64,000 bases of DNA, from NCBI GenBank assembly GCA_018242215.1, contig JAFECG010000027.1, positions 62,001-126,000 on the forward strand, given 5' to 3'. A model generated the notes under the pieces. It ran no database searches. It was given only the letters and a program-made list of their open reading frames with translations, and had not been told where the DNA came from. The DNA is from Pseudomonadota bacterium. Its GTDB lineage: Bacteria; Pseudomonadota; Alphaproteobacteria; Rhizobiales; Hyphomicrobiaceae. Both the position numbers and the translations under genes were made by a program. Each line of letters starts with the position of its first letter. Positions within the stretch are counted from its first letter, which is position 1. Shown here piece after piece: positions 51,327 to 59,512 of the stretch.

Positions 51327-52388
51327 ATGCGCGCGACTACGACCGTCTTCGTTGCAGCGGTGTTGATGTGGTTCACAGCTTCCCAGGCTGCAGCGGGCCC
51401 GACATTGCTGTTCGAACCGTCGACGGGAAAGGTTCTTTACGCCGAGGATATCGACGATATTTGGCATCCGGCGTCGCTCACGAAGCTGATGACGGCTTAT
51501 GTCGCCTTCGAAGCGATCAAAAATGGCGAAATCCATCTCGACGACAAGATCCCCTGTTCACTGCCCGCAACGCTTCAGCCGCCCAGCAAGGTCGGCCTCA
51601 AGGTCGGACAGACGTTGACGGTCGAGCAGGCGCTTCAAGCGGTGATCATCAAGTCCGCGAACGACGTCACCGTGATGCTCGCCGAAGCCATATCGGGAAG
51701 CGAAGCCAAATTTATCGAGCGGATGAACGCGACCGCCAAGCGTCTTGGCATGACGCATACGAGCTACGTCAATACCAACGGCCTGCCGGATCCCGGCCAG
51801 CTGACCAGCGCACGCGATGTCGCCAAGATCGCGCGAGCCGTGATTGCGGACTATCCGCAGTATGCAGGCTATTGGGCCATGCCCGCGATGCACATCGGCA
51901 AGCGTCGTCTTGGCAGCCACAACGCGCTGCTGAAGACGTTTCCCGGGGCCGACGGCATGAAGACGGGATTCACATGTGACTCCGGCTACAATGTCGTCGC
52001 GAGCGCCACGCGCGACAACCGGCGGCTGATAGCTATCATTCTCGGCGAGTCGTCGGGTAATGAGCGCGCGATCCGCGCGGCGAGTCTTCTGGAATACGGT
52101 TTCCAGAACTACGATTGGAAACAGCTCTTCAATATGTCGACCGTCGACACCTACCCGATGGATCCGAATTTCAAGACCGTGATGTCGGTCCGAGATACCG
52201 TCGCGGCCTGGGGATGTGGCGGACATCATCGCCATCTTGCCGGCGCCAAGCACAAATCCAAGAGAAAGAGTACAGTCTCGAAGCAGAAGAGTGCGAAGAC
52301 GATTGGCGCGTCCACTCAGAGCACACCGGAAAAAGCAGCGGGCACCACCGCGCCGGCGAAGGCCGCCTCGCAGGCTACCGCCGATTAG
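51327..52388 (+). CDS. dacA: D-alanyl-D-alanine carboxypeptidase (DacA family, class A/LMM PBP)
   Basis: 353 residues. ATG 51327 with GAGGAC upstream and a signal peptide (VFVAAVLMWFTASQAAAG). The serine-PBP motifs are in order: SxxK in HPASLTKLMTAYVAF, SxN in IIKSANDVTVMLAE and KTG in DGMKTGFTCDSGYN. It trims peptidoglycan pentapeptides. After the catalytic domain (to about 270) comes a Lys/Ser/Thr/Ala-rich tail instead of a membrane-binding amphipathic helix. Confidence 0.92.
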   Translation: MRATTTVFVAAVLMWFTASQAAAGPTLLFEPSTGKVLYAEDIDDIWHPASLTKLMTAYVAFEAIKNGEIHLDDKIPCSLPATLQPPSKVGLKVGQTLTVEQALQAVIIKSANDVTVMLAEAISGSEAKFIERMNATAKRLGMTHTSYVNTNGLPDPGQLTSARDVAKIARAVIADYPQYAGYWAMPAMHIGKRRLGSHNALLKTFPGADGMKTGFTCDSGYNVVASATRDNRRLIAIILGESSGNERAIRAASLLEYGFQNYDWKQLFNMSTVDTYPMDPNFKTVMSVRDTVAAWGCGGHHRHLAGAKHKSKRKSTVSKQKSAKTIGASTQSTPEKAAGTTAPAKAASQATAD

Positions 52389-52411
52389 GCCTAATACCCC
52401 CGCGACACCTG

Positions 52412-52744
52412 TTAGACGAGCAGTTGAAGCGGCTCATTTCGGAAGATGCAGCCCGGAGGCTGTGCCGAATCAGGAGGCGATGCCTGATCGGAATTCGCAC
52501 CGTCATCGTCTCCAGAACCGCTATCGTCATTGGGCTGTTGGGCGCCACCATCGGTCGAGCCACCATCCGGCTCTGTCCCGGAATTTGCGTCCGGCGCGGT
52601 GTCATTGGGGGCAGCGCTCTGGGCGAGTTCCATTCCGGCACAATTGAACAAAACGGAACGGTCTTCCCGGCCTGAATTCCCGTCTGCGGCGAAAGCGATG
52701 ATGGCTGCCGCGACGAACGCCGATGCCCCATAAACTCTCATCAT
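52412..52744 (-). CDS. Exported Asp/Gly/Ser-rich low-complexity protein
   Basis: 110 residues. A signal peptide (AFVAAAIIAFAADGNSG) precedes an acidic, Asn/Asp/Gly/Ser/Pro-rich body (PNDTAPDANSGTEPDGGSTD) ending CIFRNEPLQLLV. One Cys early and one late. No family. It is convergent with dacA. Confidence 0.5.
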   Translation of the reverse strand: MMRVYGASAFVAAAIIAFAADGNSGREDRSVLFNCAGMELAQSAAPNDTAPDANSGTEPDGGSTDGGAQQPNDDSGSGDDDGANSDQASPPDSAQPPGCIFRNEPLQLLV

Positions 52745-52909
52745 ACCACTTTCGTCCTAGCTTTTTTGCGCCTGCAGGCGCCCGGAAAACCAAAGGTGTT
52801 CAATTTAACCGTACTTTAGGACGTGTGGAAAGCATCCGCGCGCGAACGTGGCTTCAAACTTGCTTCCGTGATCTCCGTCCACCTGCAATTAAGACTTGAA
52901 TAGGAATGC

Positions 52910-53149
52910 ATGATGACTTTGCCGCGCCGCGCGACATCTAATGTCGACCCGGAGTTCACGCCGCCACCGCAAGACCTCGGCGCCATGGCCGAGGTACTCG
53001 AAAGCAAGCACGGAACGCATGCCGCAGGCATCGCGGAGTTCTTTGCGCTGTATCACGGGCAGAAAGGCGACGGACCGAGAGCATGGGCCTGGACGGGCGT
53101 AGCGGAACTCGTCCGCGACCGCGAGCGTGAGCGCCTCGAGGACCACTGA
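52910..53149 (+). CDS. Small conserved-looking protein of unknown function
   Basis: 79 residues, with ATG at 52910 or 52913 and TAGGAATGC upstream. No signal peptide or membrane helix; a short helix-rich domain (LGAMAEVLESKHGTHAAGIA, EFFALYHGQKGDGPRAWAW, TGVAELVRDRERERLEDH). Codon use looks like that of a real gene. Function unknown. Confidence 0.65.
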   Translation: MMTLPRRATSNVDPEFTPPPQDLGAMAEVLESKHGTHAAGIAEFFALYHGQKGDGPRAWAWTGVAELVRDRERERLEDH

Positions 53150-53224
53150 GCGTTCGTCGCCGACGAAATAGATCTCAGCGCTGGCGGCCTCCGGGAGGTA
53201 GAGCAGTCAGCGCCAATCAAAGGC

Positions 53225-53890
53225 TCACATCGGCGCGGCAACGACGAGTGTCCAAAACGATTTGAATTCGGTGTGGGGATCCTGAACGAGCGCAATCCCC
53301 ATGTCGACGCCGTCCGGCGTCAGCAGGTTCTTGTTGTGCCCGGGGCTATCTTCCCAGCCTTTCATCACTTCATTGAAGTTGATCTGCCCGGTACCGACAT
53401 TCTCAGCCGTCAGCCGCGCCTTGTAGCCCGTTCGCTTCACCCGATCCCACGGGTTCGATCCGTCGGAACCATAGTGCGAAATGCGGTCCCATTTCGCGAG
53501 ATCGCGGGAATGCGCCTTCGCCGCTTCTGTAAGTTCTGCGTTGAGCTTCAGCGGCTTCAATCCATGCTTCTTGCGATAGGCGTTGATGACATCACGCGCC
53601 ATCTCGGCATTAAGCGACGTACGCGAATAGTCACGGTTGGAGAGCACGCCGGGTTCGGCTTTCTCGAACGTCCCCGATGGCGCCTTGTCGAGCATGGCGA
53701 CCTGTACACCATCGCGAGGCGTGGACGGCTCACCGCCAAGTCCCACACTCTTGGACGACGATAGGTAGGATGAGGGCGACAACGACGCCGTCGTTTCGGG
53801 TTCGGTAAAGCCGGACGAAAGAGACGTCGATCCGAGGCTGCAACCCGCAAGGGCCGCGGCAAGCCCGGCAGTGAGCGCAACGCGATACAT
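53225..53890 (-). CDS. CAP/SCP-domain lipoprotein
   Basis: 221 residues from ATG 53890, with a lipobox LAGC in ALTAGLAAALAGCSLGS. A Ser-rich linker precedes the CAP domain: DVINAYRKKHGLKPLKLNAE, AAKAHSRDLAKWDRISHYGS, ENVGTGQINFNEVMKGWEDS, PGHNKNLLTPDGVDMGIALV. The two catalytic-like His positions of CAP proteins (HSRDLA, GHNKN) are present. Bacterial CAP proteins are often extracellular and of unknown function. Confidence 0.85.
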   Translation of the reverse strand: MYRVALTAGLAAALAGCSLGSTSLSSGFTEPETTASLSPSSYLSSSKSVGLGGEPSTPRDGVQVAMLDKAPSGTFEKAEPGVLSNRDYSRTSLNAEMARDVINAYRKKHGLKPLKLNAELTEAAKAHSRDLAKWDRISHYGSDGSNPWDRVKRTGYKARLTAENVGTGQINFNEVMKGWEDSPGHNKNLLTPDGVDMGIALVQDPHTEFKSFWTLVVAAPM

Positions 53891-54250
53891 TTTGGCAACT
53901 CCCGACACGAGACGTGTCGCTGACCTCAGCATTGCCGAAAATCCGTTAACCCGACGTTAACGGTAACGAAATGCGATTCGCGATCCGTCGCGCGCCGTCG
54001 CGATCCTGGAGAGCCAAACATGACGCCGGAAACCCCCGCAAAACTCAGACCCGCCCCGCTTTAATAATCGCGCCAACAAGGTGTCGCGATTTTGACCACC
54101 CCACGGCGAAAGGCTGGCGCAATGGGCCCAGTGGAGCATTTGCGCTCCCGCCGCCCGCTGTGGGTCAAAATCTGGGAGATCTTGGAAGTCAGCATCCAAT
54201 CATCAAAGTTGTCGCGACAGCGCATCTGATTCGCGCGAGGAGACAATTCG

Positions 54251-55417
54251 ATGAGTGCAGCCATCGAACATTCAGACTCGAGATCCGAAAATGAGGCATC
54301 GCCGGCGCTCACGGTCCGAGATCTCTTGCTTCTGCGCATTGCGACCGGAAGCGCGACCCGTGCCGACCTCCAGCGCGATGTCGCGCCCCTGCTGACGCCG
54401 AGAATATCCGGCACAGAATTCCGCCGCTCGGCCGAACTGGCACTCTCCACTCTCGCCGGCGCACAGCTCACGTCGGAATCAAAGGGCCGGCGCGCGCTCC
54501 GCGCTAAGGGAGGCCAGCTTGCAGACGCACACTTTGAAGCCTTCCGATCCTTCCCGCCAACTTGGCGCGCCGCAAAAGCGCCGCTGGTCCTTGGTGCACT
54601 TTCAGCCAGCGATACGCCGTCGATCCGCAAGGGCCTGGCACGGCCCGAAGGGCTCGCAGCTCTTATTGTTCAGCGCCACTTCGGCAAGACCACAGCCCGC
54701 CTGCTCTCACCCGCCGACCTTCGCTCGGAGCTCGCGATCATCGCGCTCGAGCGCGCCTTCGGAAACAAGATCAAGACAGGCTTCGGCAAAAGCGCGGGCC
54801 TTCCCGCCAAAGCCGGACGGCTGCTCGCCGGGCAGCTTTTCCGCTCACCGCGCGAAATTTCGACCGACGGCAAGCTCATCATCCAGCTCGCCTGTGAAAT
54901 CGTCGCCGCACGCGAAGGAAGCGCCGCAGCGCTCGAACTTGCAGTGCTTCATACGCTCATCGGTCCGAAGGAGGAAAATGCGCGCGCTGGCGCTTCGCGT
55001 CAGCAACACCGAGCCGAACCGCAGAAGCGCCCCTCCCGCGCACCAGCGCCCAAGCCCGCCAACGATCGCTTGCCGCTCGACGAGACCGAGCCGCCGCCCG
55101 CGCCGCGAGTTGTGTCTCCACCCGATATGCCTGAATTCTGTCAGGCTGTTGTCGATGCGGCACGACCTGTCTCTGAGGGCTGGCCAGGCAACCGGAAGGC
55201 GTTTATCTCTTTGGTATGGAAGGCGATTCGCAACGCGCGGCCCGATTGGGGTTTATCCGAGATTGCGTTCAAGGGAATGCTCGCGGAAGCCCACCGCTCC
55301 GGGCGGCTCGAACTGGCGACCGCTGATCTCAAAGACGGTCGCGATCTCAAATCGCTCGAGGATTCAAAGATCCTCTACAAGAACACCGTCTGGCACTTTG
55401 TGCGCGTTCAAGATTGA
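54251..55417 (+). CDS. Uncharacterised protein, possible winged-helix adaptor of the ATPase below
   Basis: 388 residues. Three parts: an N-terminal helical region to about residue 240 (VRDLLLLRIATGSATRADLQ, ELALSTLAGAQLTSESKGRR, ELAIIALERAFGNKIKTGFG), a proline-rich linker (RAPAPKPANDRLPLDETEPP), and a C-terminal module at about 295-388 (FISLVWKAIRNARPDWGLSE, IAFKGMLAEAHRSGRLELAT, EDSKILYKNTVWHFVRVQD) that looks like a winged helix. No catalytic motif. The stop overlaps a TTG in the frame of the ATPase gene, so the two are translationally coupled and almost certainly work together. Confidence 0.62.
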   Translation: MSAAIEHSDSRSENEASPALTVRDLLLLRIATGSATRADLQRDVAPLLTPRISGTEFRRSAELALSTLAGAQLTSESKGRRALRAKGGQLADAHFEAFRSFPPTWRAAKAPLVLGALSASDTPSIRKGLARPEGLAALIVQRHFGKTTARLLSPADLRSELAIIALERAFGNKIKTGFGKSAGLPAKAGRLLAGQLFRSPREISTDGKLIIQLACEIVAAREGSAAALELAVLHTLIGPKEENARAGASRQQHRAEPQKRPSRAPAPKPANDRLPLDETEPPPAPRVVSPPDMPEFCQAVVDAARPVSEGWPGNRKAFISLVWKAIRNARPDWGLSEIAFKGMLAEAHRSGRLELATADLKDGRDLKSLEDSKILYKNTVWHFVRVQD

Positions 55418-55434
55418 AGGCATTTCGGTTCGAA

Positions 55435-58400
55435 ATGGGTGTTGAAGGCGCTTCCCTGAAACAGTCGACGTTCGCTCCCTCGCTCGCGCCCGACAAGCTG
55501 AGCGAGGCGTTCGAGCATTCGATCACTTGGGAAGACGATCTGTGGCGGGCCGACCCGGTCGACGTGCCGGAAATTCACGCCAAAGCGCGGCAGAAATTCA
55601 ACGACCTGCTGACGGCAGTTACGTCCGGCCGCGGATATCACATCCAGGATCGCATCCTGTTGTTCCATGGCCAGTCGGGAGCCGGAAAAACGCATCTTCT
55701 ACGCGCACTCCGCACCGACTCTCATCGCAGCGGCCAAAGCTATTTCGGCTACGCGCAGATGACGCCGGACGTGCAGAACTACGCGGACTTCTACCTCCGC
55801 CGCCTCGTGCACTCACTCGAAAAGCCTTACGATCCGGATCGTTTCGGCGAGTCGGCACTGTCCCGCCTGACCAATCGGATGGTGCTCGATTCCGAAGTGA
55901 TCTCTTCTACAGATCTCGAAAAGCTTCGCGACGACACGCTCGACGACAAGCAGCTCGCGAAATTGATCCTTCGTCTCGCCGACCAGATCGTCGCCTGCGA
56001 CAAGTTCCAGACGCAGGAACTGGACATCAACATCGTGCGCGCGCTTCTCTATCTGCAGCGCCGCGACCCGCGCATTGACCAGCGTGTTCGCCAGTACTTG
56101 AACGGCCGCAACCTGACGCCGATCGCCCACGAAGCCGTCAGTGCGCTGGATCCGAACGACGGCGAGGATCGCGCCTTCGAGATCATCAAGGCGCTCGGAG
56201 CGCTCGTCTGGACTGTCGATCGCGCCGCGCTCGTCTTCTGCATCGACCAGGTCGAAGACTTGCGTTTCTTCGACAATGCCGAGGATCGCTTCCAGCGCGC
56301 TGTTCGCGATCTCATCCAAATCGCCAACCGGCTGACGAACGCGATCATCATCATCTCGTGCCTGGAAGACTTTTACGGGCAGGTACGCAGCCTCGTCGCG
56401 CAGTCCTACATCGACCGCATCGAGAAATCCGGCCCCGTTCTGCTCCGCGAAAGCCGCACGCCGGAAGAAGCACGCCTCATCATCTCCAAGCGCCTCGCCT
56501 ACCATTCCGAGGTCAATGGCGACGGCTTGAGCTTCCCAGACGCCACGCAATTCTTCGGACCGCAGTTCTTCGAGGAATTCGGCGGCCTCTCGACGCGCCG
56601 CTTGTTGGAGCACGCGCAATCGCGCCTGCGGGACGCGACCTCGACAGACGGCGACGAACGCGAACCGGAGCCCCCGCGCCCGTCTTTCATTTCGACACTC
56701 GCCCAAGCGCTCGGACAAGCGATCGGCTTCAGCAGCGACGACGACGCACCGGGCTCGCTATCGGCCGTGCAGTTCCGCGAGATGTGGGAACGCTTCGCCA
56801 ACGAGAGTGAAGCCGAAATGCCCGCCGATGAAGGTGAGCTCGTCGATATATTGTCCGGCGCCTTGCAGCTCGCACGCGAAGAATGGAACCGAGCGATCGA
56901 GATCACGACCAAGAGACTGGAGCTCGGCGATGAACTGCCTGCCCTCGATCTCACCGTTCGTCATCGCACTGGGTTCGCCAACGACGTGCGCATTTTCATC
57001 TGCAACGGCAAGACCCAGGGTGGCGCCTTGAAGCGCCAGCTCGACAAGGTGCTGACATCGATGCAGGGGAAGCCCTGCTTCATGCTCCGCGCGAGCGACT
57101 TCCCGCCGAATTCGAAAAACCAGACGGCTCAAGCGCTTCGGAAATTCCGCGAAAACGGCGGCCGTCAGCTGCTCGTACCGATTCCCGAATGGGAACGGAT
57201 GATGACGGTGCGCGAGTTCACCGCGCATCATCGCGCCGATGCCGGCATGACGCAGTGGCTCGAAGGCGCGAAGCCGCTGTCTAGCCTGATCTCGATCACG
57301 CATCTTTTGCGCCTCGATCTGCTCGGCCGCCCGGTGCCTCGCCTCGTCCAGAAAGAAATGGATGATCCCCAGTCCTCGCTCGATGGCTTCGACATGCTTT
57401 CCGCCGAGCAGGCGCGCGCCGCTACGCCCCACGAACCCGACTCCGGCCTCCCCGCCAACGACGACGACCTGCCGATGTCCGTCATCCTTGACGAAAACGG
57501 CAGCTACGGCGCCAGCATTCTCGCGGGCCGCGAGAATGCGCTTCGCGCTCGGCCGGTCACGCTCAACAAAAGCGTCCTGAAGCGCCACGCGGCGTTTCTC
57601 GGCGGCTCCGGCTCCGGTAAGACGACGCTCGCGTTGTCGCTCATCGAGCAGCTTCTTCTGCGCGGCGTCCCGGCCGTCCTCATCGACCGCAAGGGCGACC
57701 TCGCAAGCTACGCCAATCCGGATGTCTGGCGCTCCAACGACAACGAAACGCCGGAACGCCGCGCCGAGCGCGAAAAGCTCGCCGATGCGATCGACGTCGC
57801 AGTTTACACGCCGGGCCGTGCATCCGGGCGGCCGATCTCGATCACGCTGCTTCCGAACGGGATCAACGAGCTGCCCGATCATGAGCAGCAGTTGCTTGCC
57901 AATCTCTCGGCAGCCGCGCTCGGAGAAATGCTGCATCTGAAGAATTCGGCGACACATCAGAAGCAGTCGGGCGTTCTTGCTGTCGCGCTGCGTGTGCTGG
58001 GGTCGCTCTCGACCAGCGAAGTGACGCTTGCTGACCTCATCCATCTTCTCGAGGACGAGCATCCGGAGCTGACGGACCAGACCCAGCGCATGGACCCTTC
58101 GGGCAAGTTGCGCCGCGATCTCGTCGCCCAGCTCGACTCTCTCCGGTTGCGCAATGCTGCTCTTTTCGAAGGCGGCGGCGAAAGCCTGCGCATGGAAAGC
58201 CTGCTTGGCCTCGGCCGCTACCAGCGACCGAACCGCACGCGCCTATCCGTCATTTACACGGGCTTCCTCGGCGACAACGAAAACATCCTGTTCTGGGTCT
58301 CGCAGTTCCTGTCGGAAGCGCTCCGTTTCTGCCAGCGCAACCCCAATGATGAGCTGCAGGCCGTCGTCATGTTCGACGAAGCCGATCTTTACATTCCCGC

Positions 58401-58800
58401 GAACTCGAAACCCGCAACCGCCGAGCCGCTGCAGAGCTTACTGAAGCGCGCACGTTCGGCGGGTCTCGGCATGATGCTCGCGACGCAATCTCCGGGCGAC
58501 CTCGACTATAAGAGCCGCGATCAGATCACGAGCTGGTTCATCGGTCGCGTCCGCGAAGATACGGCGCTGCGAAAGTTGAAAGCTGCGTTCCAGTCGGAAT
58601 CGGGTCTTGATCCGGCGACCGCGTTGCCGGGCCAGACGGTCGGTGAATTCCACCTCGTTCAGGAGGGCCTCGTCCGGCCGATGAAGGCTCAACGATCGTT
58701 GATCGGGGCCGAACAGGTGCCCTTCGACCGGATCGAGCAACTGGCCGCCGAAACCCGCGGCACGGACGAACGGCAATTGCGCCTGTTCGATCTGCGCTAG
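55435..58800 (+). CDS. Large dual P-loop ATPase (AAA/STAND-like plus HerA/FtsK-like)
   Basis: 1,121 residues from ATG 55435; a TTG at 55414 that overlaps the preceding stop would add seven. First ATPase: Walker A GQSGAGKTHLLRAL near residue 80, Walker B LVFCIDQVEDL near 265. A middle region (from NDVRIFICNGKTQGGALKRQ) has no recognised motif. Second ATPase near 720: FLGGSGSGKTTLALSLIEQ, followed by VLIDRKGDLASY. Its Walker B VVMFDEADLYIP is near 975, with the HerA-type sensor MLATQSPGDLDY and RDQITSWFIGRVRE. The second domain is of the HerA/FtsK/VirB4 kind, which pump DNA or proteins. Two unlike ATPases in one chain is unusual. Confidence 0.82.
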   Translation: MGVEGASLKQSTFAPSLAPDKLSEAFEHSITWEDDLWRADPVDVPEIHAKARQKFNDLLTAVTSGRGYHIQDRILLFHGQSGAGKTHLLRALRTDSHRSGQSYFGYAQMTPDVQNYADFYLRRLVHSLEKPYDPDRFGESALSRLTNRMVLDSEVISSTDLEKLRDDTLDDKQLAKLILRLADQIVACDKFQTQELDINIVRALLYLQRRDPRIDQRVRQYLNGRNLTPIAHEAVSALDPNDGEDRAFEIIKALGALVWTVDRAALVFCIDQVEDLRFFDNAEDRFQRAVRDLIQIANRLTNAIIIISCLEDFYGQVRSLVAQSYIDRIEKSGPVLLRESRTPEEARLIISKRLAYHSEVNGDGLSFPDATQFFGPQFFEEFGGLSTRRLLEHAQSRLRDATSTDGDEREPEPPRPSFISTLAQALGQAIGFSSDDDAPGSLSAVQFREMWERFANESEAEMPADEGELVDILSGALQLAREEWNRAIEITTKRLELGDELPALDLTVRHRTGFANDVRIFICNGKTQGGALKRQLDKVLTSMQGKPCFMLRASDFPPNSKNQTAQALRKFRENGGRQLLVPIPEWERMMTVREFTAHHRADAGMTQWLEGAKPLSSLISITHLLRLDLLGRPVPRLVQKEMDDPQSSLDGFDMLSAEQARAATPHEPDSGLPANDDDLPMSVILDENGSYGASILAGRENALRARPVTLNKSVLKRHAAFLGGSGSGKTTLALSLIEQLLLRGVPAVLIDRKGDLASYANPDVWRSNDNETPERRAEREKLADAIDVAVYTPGRASGRPISITLLPNGINELPDHEQQLLANLSAAALGEMLHLKNSATHQKQSGVLAVALRVLGSLSTSEVTLADLIHLLEDEHPELTDQTQRMDPSGKLRRDLVAQLDSLRLRNAALFEGGGESLRMESLLGLGRYQRPNRTRLSVIYTGFLGDNENILFWVSQFLSEALRFCQRNPNDELQAVVMFDEADLYIPANSKPATAEPLQSLLKRARSAGLGMMLATQSPGDLDYKSRDQITSWFIGRVREDTALRKLKAAFQSESGLDPATALPGQTVGEFHLVQEGLVRPMKAQRSLIGAEQVPFDRIEQLAAETRGTDERQLRLFDLR

Positions 58801-59223
58801 ACTTCAATTCGCGTTTCAGAGCTTGACACAGTCTGTGATGGTGCGCGGCCGCAAGTTGTCGGCTTGAGCGCTGAGCGCGACGCATGAGATAATCGTAACA
58901 CCATGCTTTCATTAGGAATCCGGAATTCCGATGTCAGCTCTGGTTTACACTGAAGCGAAGGTTAATTTCCCAGTCATATGTGTGATTTCATTTCGACGGC
59001 GGCGGCTGCAAAAACCGAGCGGGCTCTGTCAAGTTCTTTTGCAAAGTTGTATTCTGACGAAGCTGGGATGTAGGGGATTGCACCCAGCGGCGCTGAGGGG
59101 GTGACGGCTCCTTTCAGTGAAGTAGGTGGCACCGACCGAGGGGGCAAACCGGTCGGAACATCGCATAGGGCCGTGCGTAATCAATGGAGTGAACTTCAAA
59201 AGTTCAGTGCGGGGTATAGTGTT
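58801..59223. other. Gene-free stretch downstream of the ATPase gene
   Basis: About 420 nt without a convincing gene. A hairpin CCGACC...GGTCGG lies near 59133-59156. A -35-like TTGACA near 58824 has no matching -10. A structured RNA is possible, but I cannot support one. Confidence 0.35.
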
Positions 59224-59316
59224 ATGATGGCGAAACCATTCGTCATGATGGTCGTTGCGACCCTCATTGGCCCAGCGGTAGGCGTGGGCCTTTTCATTCT
59301 GATGAACAACTTCTAA
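59224..59316 (+). CDS. Possible tiny membrane protein (30 residues)
   Basis: From ATG 59224 (or 59227): MMAKPFVMMVVATLIGPAVG then VGLFILMNNF. This is one hydrophobic helix with a short positive N-terminus, typical of tiny membrane proteins. A longer frame from GTG 59101 is open but its first 40 residues look non-coding. No clear Shine-Dalgarno for 59224. A hairpin follows the stop (TTCCGGC...GCCGGAA). Confidence 0.4.
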   Translation: MMAKPFVMMVVATLIGPAVGVGLFILMNNF

Positions 59317-59323
59317 TTCCGGC

Positions 59324-59386
59324 TTATTTCGCCGGAACGCGAAGCTGTGCGATCGCTCGCAGCATGTCGCTGACGACGATGGCCAT
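59324..59386 (-). CDS. Candidate 20-residue peptide with strong ribosome-binding site
   Basis: On the minus strand GAGGAGGCAAATAT precedes ATG 59386; the product is MAIVVSDMLRAIAQLRVPAK, stop TAA at 59326-59324. A hairpin (CTCGGGG-N11-CCCCGAG, 59398-59422) lies just upstream of the ribosome-binding site. The unusually good Shine-Dalgarno is the main argument; the frame is too short to judge by composition. Confidence 0.35.
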   Translation of the reverse strand: MAIVVSDMLRAIAQLRVPAK

Positions 59387-59512
59387 ATATTTGCCTCCTC
59401 GGGGAACGGAAGCCGCCCCGAGTTCGCTGAGTTGACGCCGCAAAGGCCAACTATGTCAGCGCTAGGCCACCGCCCGTGTCGGCGACGGCATTAACGCGGC
59501 ATTGCGACACCG

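Noticed and set aside
56758-58062. 434-residue minus-strand frame
   Set aside because: Antisense to the dual ATPase gene, whose Walker motifs lie in the opposite strand.
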